A program made the translations under genes and the position numbers. A DNA stretch of 30,648 bases from Quisquiliibacterium sp. (GTDB lineage Bacteria > Pseudomonadota > Gammaproteobacteria > Burkholderiales > Burkholderiaceae_E): the NCBI GenBank assembly GCA_030830765.1, contig JAURMJ010000101.1:1-30648 (forward strand), given 5' to 3'. The notes beneath the pieces are model-generated. The model had not been told where the DNA came from. It saw only the letters and a list, made by a program, of their open reading frames with translations, and made no database searches. Positions 7,849 to 15,280 of this stretch are shown one piece after another (position 1 is the first letter of the stretch; each line of letters opens with the position of its first letter).

Positions 7849-9033
7849 TTACGCGCCGGGCAGGCCCAGCAGCCGCTTGGCAATGATGTTCAGCTGCACT
7901 TCGCTGGTGCCACCCTCGATCGAATTGGCTTTTGTGCGCAGCCAGGTGCGTACCAGCGCGCCGTCGTTGGACCGCTCGCCTTCCCATTCCAGGCCGTCCG
8001 ATCCGGAGGCTGACATCATCAGTTCGTAGCGGCGCTTGTTCAGCTCGGCACCGTAATATTTCAGCGCTGACGAAAACGCCGGGTCGCCGATGCCCTTGCG
8101 TGAGTTTTCCATCGTGCGCTCCATCAGCGCGCGGAACGCCAGTTCGTCGATCTCGAAGCGCGCCGCATCGGCGCGAAGTCCGGGATCGGCGAGGCGGCCC
8201 TGTTCATCGGCGCCGATCTTGTTGAGCGCGAAGCGACCCAGCGGCGGTACCGCATTGCGGTCGCCGATACCGCCGATCATTTCGCGCTCATGCGTCAGCA
8301 GATATTTGGCAATCGACCAGCCGCCATTCAGTTCGCCGACCAGATTCTGCGCGGGGACCTTCACGTTGTCGAAGAAGGTCTCACAGAATGGTGATTTGCC
8401 CGAGATCAGCATGATCGGCCTGGTGCTGACGCCGGGGCTTTCCATGTCGAACAGCATGAAGCTGATGCCCGTGTGTTTTTTGGCGCCGAAGTCGGTGCGT
8501 ACCAGGCAAAAAATCCAGTCAGCCTGGTCAGCGTACGAGGTCCAGATTTTCTGACCGTTGATGACGAAATGATCACCCTGCAGGTCGGCTCGTGTCTGCA
8601 GTGAGGCCAGATCGGAGCCGGCGTTTGGCTCCGAGTAGCCCTGGCACCAACGGATTTCACCGCGCGCGATGCGAGGCAGATGTTCACGCTTATGCGCTTC
8701 GGAGCCGTACTTGAGGAGCGCCGGGCCGAGCATCCAGATGCCGAAGCTGTCCAGTGGCGAACGACAGCTCAGTGCACGCATCTCCTGGCGGAGCACCTGC
8801 GCCTCTTCCTTCGTGAGCCCACCGCCCCCGTATTCCCTCGGCCAGGTCGGAACAGTCCAGCCACGCTCGGCCATGCGTTCGAGCCACTGGCGCTGGGCGT
8901 CTGACTGGAATTTGAAGCGGCGACCGCCCCAGCAGATGTCCGCATCCGTGGTGGCTGGCCTGCGCATCTCAGGCGGGCAGTTGGCTTCCAGCCAGGCCCG
9001 CGTCTGTTGGCGAAATTGCTCCAGGTCGCTCAC
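7849..9033 (-). CDS. Acyl-CoA dehydrogenase, likely catalytic subunit
   Basis: This 394-residue acyl-CoA dehydrogenase removes two hydrogens from an acyl-CoA to give the 2-enoyl-CoA and passes electrons to electron-transfer flavoprotein. The FAD/substrate motif QGYSEPNAGSD is at about 131-141, followed by INGQKIWTSYADQADW. The C-terminus has SIEGGTSEVQLNIIAKRLLGLPG. The MCAD-type Glu is replaced by Gly there. An alternative glutamate on the mid-helix (THERE, about 248-252) is the candidate base. GTG 9033 is chosen as start because AGGAG lies 6 bases before it, while the ATG at 9039 abuts AGGAG with no spacing. It is followed 12 bases later by a second dehydrogenase gene. Confidence 0.88.
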   Translation of the reverse strand: MSDLEQFRQQTRAWLEANCPPEMRRPATTDADICWGGRRFKFQSDAQRQWLERMAERGWTVPTWPREYGGGGLTKEEAQVLRQEMRALSCRSPLDSFGIWMLGPALLKYGSEAHKREHLPRIARGEIRWCQGYSEPNAGSDLASLQTRADLQGDHFVINGQKIWTSYADQADWIFCLVRTDFGAKKHTGISFMLFDMESPGVSTRPIMLISGKSPFCETFFDNVKVPAQNLVGELNGGWSIAKYLLTHEREMIGGIGDRNAVPPLGRFALNKIGADEQGRLADPGLRADAARFEIDELAFRALMERTMENSRKGIGDPAFSSALKYYGAELNKRRYELMMSASGSDGLEWEGERSNDGALVRTWLRTKANSIEGGTSEVQLNIIAKRLLGLPGA

Positions 9034-9052
9034 TCGCATCTCCTTGGTAAAC

Positions 9053-9074
9053 GGGCGCCTGAGTCAGGGCGCCC
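9053..9074. other. GC-rich intercistronic hairpin
   Basis: GGGCGCC (9053-9059) and GGCGCCC (9068-9074) form a 7-bp stem with an 8-base loop. It lies in the 81-base gap between the reductase gene and the acyl-CoA dehydrogenase, 20 bases before the latter's start on the minus strand. No T-run follows. It may be a processing or stability element inside the operon. Confidence 0.4.
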
Positions 9075-9114
9075 GCAGATCATGACTGTTCCGGTGCTCT
9101 TGCCGCGCTGGCGA

Positions 9115-10002
9115 TTACTGCTCGGTGCGACCGATCTGCCGGCTGATGACCGGGTGATACAACTCACCGTCACCCTGGGCGATGGCTTCTTCGAACCATG
9201 CATCCACCACGCGAGCGCCTCGTGCATCAATGCCGGTCTGCTGCGCAAGCTTCAAGGCGTAGCCAAGATCCTTGCGGGCGTACTGCACCGAGAATGCACG
9301 CTCAGGGAATTCACCCGGCAACACGGCCTTCATGCCGTGGCTGCGCAGCGCAAAGCTGTCGGCCGAGCCCTTGGACAGCGCGTCGAACAGGAGCGCGGGA
9401 TCGACCCCGGCTCGCTCGCCAATGGCGTGCGCTTCGCTGATCGCCACCACGGTCTCAAACAGCACCATGTTGTTCAGGATCTTGACGACCTGCCCACAGC
9501 CGACCGGGCCACAATGGGTGATGTCACTCGCGAATGTGGCCAGCAGCGGACGAACGCGTTCGACCGTGGCAGCCTCGCCACCGATCATCAAGGCCAGTGT
9601 GCCGGCCTCTGCAGCGGCGCGTGTGCGGGCCACCGGGGCATCCAGAAATTCGATCTGCTGTGCCGCGAAATCTGCTGCGAGCGCACGCGTGCTGTCGACT
9701 GCCGAAGTGCTCAGATCGATCAGAATCTGACCGGCACGCCCATGGGCAATCAGTCCGTCCACGCCGCGGCAGATCGACTCGACAATCTCGCCAGACGGCA
9801 GTGACATCAGGATCACGTCGCTTTGCTGGATGACCTCGGCAACTGACGACGCACTGCGCACGCCATCCGACGCCAGTCGTTCAAGCGGCGCAGGGTGCGG
9901 GTCGTATGCAAGAACCGGCAGGCCGGACTTGCGCACAAGATTGCGACACATCGGCTCGCCCATCACGCCGACGCCGATGAAGCCGATGCGTGTCGTGGTC
10001 AT
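9115..10002 (-). CDS. NAD(P)-dependent beta-hydroxyacid dehydrogenase, 3-hydroxyisobutyrate dehydrogenase-like
   Basis: This 295-residue cytoplasmic oxidoreductase has an N-terminal Rossmann domain (GFIGVGVMGEPMCRNL, residues 7-22) and an all-helical C-domain. The family's catalytic lysine is K174 in GQVVKILNNM. The usual substrate-binding motif DAPVSGG is changed to DAPVARTRAAAEAGTL (121-136), so the Ser-Gly-Gly that grips the hydroxyacid carboxylate is not conserved. The substrate is therefore likely different from 3-hydroxyisobutyrate. The gene starts 8 bases after the crotonase-fold gene and clearly shares its transcript. Oxidation of a hydroxyacid or semialdehyde product of the acyl-CoA pathway is the simplest inferred role. 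Confidence 0.87.
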   Translation of the reverse strand: MTTTRIGFIGVGVMGEPMCRNLVRKSGLPVLAYDPHPAPLERLASDGVRSASSVAEVIQQSDVILMSLPSGEIVESICRGVDGLIAHGRAGQILIDLSTSAVDSTRALAADFAAQQIEFLDAPVARTRAAAEAGTLALMIGGEAATVERVRPLLATFASDITHCGPVGCGQVVKILNNMVLFETVVAISEAHAIGERAGVDPALLFDALSKGSADSFALRSHGMKAVLPGEFPERAFSVQYARKDLGYALKLAQQTGIDARGARVVDAWFEEAIAQGDGELYHPVISRQIGRTEQ

Positions 10003-10010
10003 CGCGATGC

Positions 10011-10793
10011 TCAGGCGCCAGTGAAGCGCGGAGCGCGCTTTTCCATGAAGGCCTTGGCGCCTTCCTTGTAGTCGGCGCTGTCAAAGCATGCCTGGATCGC
10101 GGCGTTTGCGGTGGCCAGATCGCGTTCTGTGTGACTCTGCAGCAGTGAGTTCATGGTCAGCTTCAGGGCCTTCATCGTCAGCGGCGCGTTGATGGCCATG
10201 TTGTCGGTCATCTCCTTGACGGTTGCATCGAGTGCCTCCGGGGCGACGGCTTGCAATACCAGACCCATGCGCAGCGCATCATCGGCACCAAAGATGCGGG
10301 CTGTAAAGAAGATGTCGTAGGTGTTCTGCACGCCGAGAATCGAGAGGAAACGCTGTACACCGGTGCCGTTGTAGCCAAGGCCCAGCCGCGCGGCTGGCAT
10401 CCGGAAGCGCACGTCGGTCGAGCAGATGCGCAGGTCGCAGGCCGCCGCGAGGCCCAGGCCGCCGCCCATGCAGATGCCCCGGATCTTCGCGATCACCGGC
10501 TTCGGGCACAGCACGGGGGCGCGGTAGGCAGCTTCAACAGCCTCGCCGAACTGGTCGCGCGAACTTTTTTCTGTGCGCTGGCTCTCGAACTGGGAAATAT
10601 CCGCGCCGGAGACGAAAGCCTTTTCCCCGTCGCCCTCGATGACAATCACGCGTACGTCGGGATCAGCGGCAAATTCATCCAGCACACGCGGAATGGCCTT
10701 CCACATGTCGTAGTTCAGCGCGTTGTACTTGGCCGGATTGGAGAGGATGACGGTGCCTACGCCGCCGTCGCGACGTGTAATGACTTCAGCCAT
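10011..10793 (-). CDS. Crotonase-fold enzyme (enoyl-CoA hydratase/isomerase family) lacking both hydratase glutamates
   Basis: This 260-residue crotonase-family protein has the oxyanion-hole loops AFVSGADI (59-66) and GICMGGGLGL (106-115). The two catalytic glutamates of true hydratases (rat E144 and E164) are replaced by G114 and A134, so simple hydration of a 2-enoyl-CoA is unlikely. LGLGYN at 137-142 resembles LGVPYN of methylmalonyl-CoA decarboxylase (YgfG), whose Tyr and Gly act in decarboxylation; the histidine of that enzyme's SAGHD is Ala here. Decarboxylation, isomerisation or C-C cleavage are all possible. ATG 10793 begins the minus-strand operon, with AGAAAGAG upstream. It is divergent from the tartrate dehydrogenase-type gene. 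Confidence 0.87.
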   Translation of the reverse strand: MAEVITRRDGGVGTVILSNPAKYNALNYDMWKAIPRVLDEFAADPDVRVIVIEGDGEKAFVSGADISQFESQRTEKSSRDQFGEAVEAAYRAPVLCPKPVIAKIRGICMGGGLGLAAACDLRICSTDVRFRMPAARLGLGYNGTGVQRFLSILGVQNTYDIFFTARIFGADDALRMGLVLQAVAPEALDATVKEMTDNMAINAPLTMKALKLTMNSLLQSHTERDLATANAAIQACFDSADYKEGAKAFMEKRAPRFTGA

Positions 10794-10844
10794 GGCTGGA
10801 CTCTTTCTGAAAGTTTGGTTTGCGGGGAATCCCGGGGGGTTAAC

Positions 10845-10860
10845 TTGATGCCATGTTCAA
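10845..10860. promoter_or_regulatory. Possible operator dyad TTGA-N8-TCAA in the divergent intergenic region
   Basis: The 190-base gap between the two divergent operons contains TTGA (10845-10848) and TCAA (10857-10860) as inverted halves. An 11-base palindrome, CTTTCTGAAAG, sits at 10803-10813 next to the crotonase-gene start. Either could bind a dimeric regulator. No regulator gene lies beside them, and short dyads occur by chance, so this is tentative. Confidence 0.25.
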
Positions 10861-10983
10861 TCGCTTAAGGCAAGTCGGGTATTCCAGTTGGATCAGATTC
10901 TCCCTGCAGGCTGGTCGGCGATTGACTGCCTCTGCTGGCGTAAAATCGCGCCCAGTAAAACGCCTTCGTGGAGAACAGACCCA

Positions 10984-12048
10984 ATGACAAAACACAGAAT
11001 TGCCGTGCTGGCCGGCGATGGTATCGGCAAGGAAGTGATGCCCGAGGGGTTGCGCGTGCTGGATGCGGCTGCCCGCAAATTCGGGATTGACCTGGCCTTC
11101 GATCACTTTGATTTCGCCAGTTGCGACTACTACGTCAAGCATGGGCAGATGATGCCGGACAACTGGAAGGAGCAGATCGGCGGTCACGACGCGCTGTATT
11201 TCGGCGCGGTCGGTTGGCCCGACATCCTGCCCGATCACATCTCGTTGTGGGGCTCGCTGCTGCTGTTCCGTCGCGAGTTCGACCAGTACATCAACCTGCG
11301 CCCCGTGCGGCTGATGCCGGGCGTGCCTTCGCCGCTGGCCAACCGCAAACCGGGTGACATCGATTTTTACGTTGTGCGTGAGAACACTGAGGGCGAGTAT
11401 TCGTCGGTCGGTGGCAAGATGTTCCCGGGCACTGACCGCGAGTTCGTGCTCCAGGAGTCAATCTTCACCCGCACTGGCGTGGATCGCGTGCTGCGTTATG
11501 CGTTTGAGCTGGCCCAGAAGCGGCCCAAGAAGCATCTGACCTCGGCCACCAAATCGAATGGCATCTTCATCTCAATGCCGTATTGGGACGAGCGCGTCGC
11601 CGAGATGGCCAGTCACTTTCCGGATGTGAAGCTGGACAAGTTTCACATCGACATTCTGACCGCTCACTTCGTGCGCAACCCGCACTGGTTCGATGTGGTT
11701 GTAGCCTCCAATCTGTTCGGCGACATTCTGTCCGACCTTGGCCCGGCCTGCACCGGCACGATCGGTATCGCGCCGTCGGCCAACATCAATCCGGAGGGCA
11801 AGTTTCCGTCACTGTTCGAACCGGTTCACGGTTCGGCTCCGGACATCTATGGCAAAGGGATTGCCAACCCGATCGGTCAGATCTGGTGCGGTGCAATGAT
11901 GCTTGAGCATCTGGGCTATCCGAAGGCGCATGACGCAATCCTGGCCGCTATCGAGGATGTCACGGCGAATGGCCCGCGCACGCCTGACATGGGCGGCAAT
12001 GCGAGCACGCAGGATGTCGGTGCCGCGGTGTTGGCCTCACTGGGCTGA
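10984..12048 (+). CDS. ttuC: Tartrate dehydrogenase/decarboxylase or D-malate dehydrogenase
   Basis: This 354-residue NAD- and divalent-metal-dependent decarboxylating dehydrogenase belongs to the isocitrate/isopropylmalate dehydrogenase family. Visible motifs are AGDGIGKEVMPEG (10-22), SLWGSLLLFRREFDQYINLRPVRL (split across 88-110), VRENTEGEYS (131-140) and metal-binding aspartates D223, D247 and D251 (GDILSD). The NAD-binding block GSAPDIYGKGIANPIG follows. The SLWGS and REFDQY signatures fit the TtuC/DmlA subgroup rather than LeuB. The subgroup converts tartrate to oxaloglycolate or D-glycerate, and D-malate to pyruvate. The overlapping downstream glycerate kinase favours the tartrate-to-glycerate role. 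ATG 10984 has GGAGA upstream; the frame is open further upstream but without conserved sequence. Confidence 0.9.
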   Translation: MTKHRIAVLAGDGIGKEVMPEGLRVLDAAARKFGIDLAFDHFDFASCDYYVKHGQMMPDNWKEQIGGHDALYFGAVGWPDILPDHISLWGSLLLFRREFDQYINLRPVRLMPGVPSPLANRKPGDIDFYVVRENTEGEYSSVGGKMFPGTDREFVLQESIFTRTGVDRVLRYAFELAQKRPKKHLTSATKSNGIFISMPYWDERVAEMASHFPDVKLDKFHIDILTAHFVRNPHWFDVVVASNLFGDILSDLGPACTGTIGIAPSANINPEGKFPSLFEPVHGSAPDIYGKGIANPIGQIWCGAMMLEHLGYPKAHDAILAAIEDVTANGPRTPDMGGNASTQDVGAAVLASLG

Positions 12049-13352
12049 TGCGCTTGAGCATGTCCGATCCGCGCGCACTGCTGCTCAGCAGTTTTGAAGC
12101 AGCAGTGGCGGCGGCCGATCCGCTCAAGGTGCTGGCCGCGCATCTGCCGGATAGGCAGTCCATCGAGGGCCTTCGTCGCACGCTGGTTGTCGGCGCCGGC
12201 AAGGCCGCTGCCAGCATGGCAATGGCGGTCGAGCGGCATTGGCCAGCCGATGCGCAGCTCGATGGCCTGGTGGTGACGCGCTATGCGCACGGCTTGCCCT
12301 GCGAGCGGATCCGCGTGATCGAGGCCGGCCATCCGGTGCCTGACGAGGCCGGAGAAAAGGCGGCTTCCGAGATTCTGTCGGCGGCGTCACAGCTTGGGGA
12401 CGACGATCTGCTGATCGTACTGGTATCAGGTGGTGGTTCCAGTTTGCTGAGTCTGCCAGTGGCCTCGATCTCGATGGCCGATCTGAAGGCCGTGACCCAG
12501 TCGCTGCTGCTCAGCGGCGCGCCGATTCAGGAAATGAACGTGGTGCGCAAGCACCTGTCGCGCATTCAGGGCGGGCGCCTGGCGCAGGCCACGCGGGCGC
12601 GGGTTCTGGCGCTGGTGGTCTCCGACGTGGCCGGGGATGATCTGTCGGCCATTGCTTCCGGGCCCTGTGCGGCCGATCCGAGCACCTATCAGGATGCGCT
12701 CGAGATCCTGACGCGCTGGGACGTGGTCCCGCCGGCCAGTGTTGCAGCCCATCTGGAGCGCGGTGCACGCGGTGAGATCGCTGAAACGCCTAAGCCAGGA
12801 GATCCGGTTTTCGCTCGGGTCGAGCATCGGATGATTGCCGCGCCGCATGCCAGCCTGGAGGCTGCTGCTGCGGTGTTCGAATCGGCTGGGGTGCCGACTG
12901 CCATTCTCGGGGATACGATTACCGGCGAGGCCCGCGATGTCGCCCAGGTGATCGGCGCGCTTGCCCGTGAAATCGCGACGCGTGAGCGGCCATTCAGGCG
13001 GCCGGTCGCGCTGGTGTCCGGTGGTGAGTGCACGGTGACCGTGCGCGGCAAGGGGCGGGGCGGGCGCTGCAGCGAGTTTCTGCTGGCGTTGGCCCGCGAG
13101 CTTGAGGGCATCGACGGTGCCTGGGCGCTGGCCGCCGATACAGACGGCATCGATGGTGTTGAAGACAATGCAGGAGCGGTGCTGACGCCTGATTCACTGG
13201 CCAGGGCTCGGCAGGCTGGTCTGGATGCGCGTCGAATGCTCGACAATAACGATGGCTACGGATTCTTCAGTGGGCTCGATGATCTGCTGATGACCGGGCC
13301 GACGCGAACCAATGTCAATGACTTTCGGGTAGTGCTGTTACTACCCGCCTGA
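12048..13352 (+). CDS. ttuD: Glycerate 2-kinase (MOFRL family)
   Basis: This 434-residue kinase phosphorylates D-glycerate with ATP to 2-phosphoglycerate, feeding lower glycolysis. It has the two-domain MOFRL architecture: an N-terminal domain with VGAGKAAASMA (48-58), LVSGGGSSLLSLP and VVSDVAGDDLSAIASGP, and a C-terminal domain with LVSGGECTVTVRGKGRGGRC and AADTDGIDGVEDNAGA. ATG 12048 overlaps the dehydrogenase stop as ATGA, so the two are translationally coupled. A second ATG at 12060 is possible. Together with the dehydrogenase it gives a short tartrate or hydroxypyruvate salvage route. Family members are named TtuD or GckA; the symbol follows the context. Confidence 0.9.
   Translation: MRLSMSDPRALLLSSFEAAVAAADPLKVLAAHLPDRQSIEGLRRTLVVGAGKAAASMAMAVERHWPADAQLDGLVVTRYAHGLPCERIRVIEAGHPVPDEAGEKAASEILSAASQLGDDDLLIVLVSGGGSSLLSLPVASISMADLKAVTQSLLLSGAPIQEMNVVRKHLSRIQGGRLAQATRARVLALVVSDVAGDDLSAIASGPCAADPSTYQDALEILTRWDVVPPASVAAHLERGARGEIAETPKPGDPVFARVEHRMIAAPHASLEAAAAVFESAGVPTAILGDTITGEARDVAQVIGALAREIATRERPFRRPVALVSGGECTVTVRGKGRGGRCSEFLLALARELEGIDGAWALAADTDGIDGVEDNAGAVLTPDSLARARQAGLDARRMLDNNDGYGFFSGLDDLLMTGPTRTNVNDFRVVLLLPA
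13326..13347 (+). other. Hairpin across the glycerate kinase 3' end, just before pyrC
   Basis: CGGGTAGT (13326-13333) and ACTACCCG (13340-13347) form a perfect 8-bp stem with a 6-base loop. It ends three bases before the kinase stop codon and 26 bases before the pyrC start. There is no T-run after it. It may weaken read-through between the two functions, protect an RNA end, or affect pyrC initiation. Confidence 0.4.
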
Positions 13353-13373
13353 GCAAACCATCAAGGTAAAGCC

Positions 13374-14414
13374 GTGGCAATCGACGAAATCAAGCTGATC
13401 CGACCGGACGACTGGCATCTTCATCTGCGGGATGGCGAGGCAATGAATGCCGTCATCGGCGCCAGCGCAGCGCAGTTTGCGCGCGCCATCGTGATGCCCA
13501 ATCTGAAACCACCCGTCACCAACCTGGAGCAGGCGCGGGCCTATCGCGACCGCATCCTGGCTGCCTTGCCAGCGGGCTCGGATTTCAAGCCGCTGATGAC
13601 GCTCTATCTGACTGACAACACCAGCGCGCAGCAGATCACTGAGGCTGCAGCCAGCGGTGTTGTGCACGGCGTCAAGCTGTATCCGGCCGGCGCCACGACC
13701 AATTCGGATGCCGGCGTGACAGACATCCGCCATGCCTACCCGGCACTGGAGGCGATGCAGCGCACCGGGCTGCCCCTGCTGGTGCATGGTGAAGTGACCG
13801 ATTCGCAGATCGACCTCTTTGACCGCGAGCATGTCTTCATCGACAAGGTGATGATTCCGCTGCGCAAGGATTTTCCGGGGCTTCGCGTGGTCTTTGAGCA
13901 CATCACGACCGCACAGGCGGCAGCCTACGTCAGTGGAGCAGAAGAAGGTGTCGCCGCAACCATCACTGCGCATCATCTGCTCTACAACCGTAATGCAATC
14001 TTCATCGGCGGCGTTCGCCCGCACTGGTATTGCCTGCCGGTGCTCAAACGTGAGATTCATCGTCAGGCACTGGTGCAGGCCGCCACCAGCGGCAACCCGC
14101 GATTCTTTCTTGGCACCGACAGCGCGCCGCATGCGCAGCGCCTCAAGGAGCATGCAATTGGCTGTGCCGGCTGTTATACGGCGCCGCATGCGCTGGAGTT
14201 GTACGCAACGGCGTTTGAGATCGCTGGCGCACTGGACAAACTGGAGGCCTTTGCCAGTCTGAACGGTCCTGCGTTCTACCGCTTGCCGGTCAATACCGGC
14301 ACGGTGACGCTGCGCCGCGAGCCCTGGACCATTCCGGATTCTCTGCCGTTCCCTGGCGATGCGATTGTGCCGCTGGCAGCTGGCGAAACCCTGCAGTGGC
14401 GTTTGCAGGGCTGA
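13374..14414 (+). CDS. pyrC: Dihydroorotase, type II
   Basis: This 346-residue enzyme carries out the third step of pyrimidine synthesis, reversible cyclisation of carbamoyl-aspartate to dihydroorotate. It is an amidohydrolase with two zinc ions. The first metal ligands H15 and H17 lie in DDWHLHLRDG, the bridging carboxylated lysine is K101 in VKLYPAGATTNSDAG, further histidines are in LVHGE and EHITT, and the catalytic aspartate is D249 in FLGTDSAPH. Length matches E. coli PyrC (348). The start is GTG 13374, with AAGG seven bases before it, and the conserved sequence begins almost at once. The gene is 21 bases after the kinase and 7 bases before a DUF3025 gene. Confidence 0.96.
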   Translation: MAIDEIKLIRPDDWHLHLRDGEAMNAVIGASAAQFARAIVMPNLKPPVTNLEQARAYRDRILAALPAGSDFKPLMTLYLTDNTSAQQITEAAASGVVHGVKLYPAGATTNSDAGVTDIRHAYPALEAMQRTGLPLLVHGEVTDSQIDLFDREHVFIDKVMIPLRKDFPGLRVVFEHITTAQAAAYVSGAEEGVAATITAHHLLYNRNAIFIGGVRPHWYCLPVLKREIHRQALVQAATSGNPRFFLGTDSAPHAQRLKEHAIGCAGCYTAPHALELYATAFEIAGALDKLEAFASLNGPAFYRLPVNTGTVTLRREPWTIPDSLPFPGDAIVPLAAGETLQWRLQG

Positions 14415-14421
14415 TCTGTTG

Positions 14422-15246
14422 ATGCAGTTCTGGCAGGCGCCCTGGTACGCGGCCTTGCAGCCGGCAATCGGGCAGATCGGAGTGTTGGCCTGCAAGGATC
14501 GCTGGTCTGACTGTCTGGTCCTGCTCAACCGGGAAGCTCATGCGCTGGGTCTGCGCAATGCAAATGGGCTGCCCTTGAGTTTCGTGAATTCGGCTGTGCT
14601 GCCTGAGGTTGTTTACGAGCAGCACATCTGGCAGACCGGACAGGTGCCTACCCGCCTTGACAGTAGCGGCGCCTGGCACGACCTGTTCAATGCCCTGACG
14701 TGGCTGGCGTTTGGTCGCAGCAAGGCAAGGCTCAATGCGCTGCAAGCCGCACAGATCGATGCTGACGGGATCGGCGCACAACGTGGTGGTCTGCGTGATG
14801 CTGCAACGCTGTTCGACGAAAACGCAGCGCTGTTCGTGACTTCGGAGGCCTCCCTGGTTGACGCGTTGCGGGCATTCGACTGGAAGGAATTGTTCGTGCG
14901 CCGGCGCGCGGAATTTGTCAGGAACGTGCAGGTTGTTGCGTTCGGACATGCGCTGGTCGATAAGTTGCGTCAGCCGTTCAAGAGTATCTGTGCGCATGCT
15001 TGGGTACTGCCGGTCCCCGGTCCTATGCTTGACCGCTTTCAATGTGGGCAGTCGCCGGCGCAACTGCCGCTGCGCGCGCAGCTCGATGAGGCGCTGGCCG
15101 ACAGCCTGACTGACCAAGGTCTGCGCAGCAATGTCTTCTCGCCGTTGCCGGTGCTTGGAATTCCAGGCTGGTGGGCGGCCAACGCGGACCCCGACTTCTA
15201 CGACGATGTCACTGTCTTCCGACCTGGCCGACGCGGATCGGGTTAA
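14422..15246 (+). CDS. DUF3025 family protein of unknown function
   Basis: This 274-residue protein matches the DUF3025 pattern as I know it: VPTRLDSSGAWHDLFNALTWLAF, RLNALQAAQI, RGGLRDAATLFDENAALF, VVAFGHALVDKL and the ending FSPLPVLGIPGWWAAN followed by FYDDVTVFRP. No signal peptide, membrane helix or known catalytic motif is visible, so it is probably cytoplasmic. No biochemical function is established that I know of. ATG 14422 lies 7 bases after the pyrC stop with no strong ribosome site, suggesting coupling to pyrC. Pairing with pyrC is, from memory, recurrent in Burkholderiales. Confidence 0.85.
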   Translation: MQFWQAPWYAALQPAIGQIGVLACKDRWSDCLVLLNREAHALGLRNANGLPLSFVNSAVLPEVVYEQHIWQTGQVPTRLDSSGAWHDLFNALTWLAFGRSKARLNALQAAQIDADGIGAQRGGLRDAATLFDENAALFVTSEASLVDALRAFDWKELFVRRRAEFVRNVQVVAFGHALVDKLRQPFKSICAHAWVLPVPGPMLDRFQCGQSPAQLPLRAQLDEALADSLTDQGLRSNVFSPLPVLGIPGWWAANADPDFYDDVTVFRPGRRGSG

Positions 15247-15280
15247 GTATTCCCGCAAGATTTCAAAGGAGCGAGCAAAG

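Noticed and set aside
10922..10946. TTGACT and TAAAAT as a promoter for the tartrate dehydrogenase-type gene
   Set aside because: Spacing is only 13 bases, too short for a normal sigma-70 promoter. The -10 may still be real with a different upstream element.
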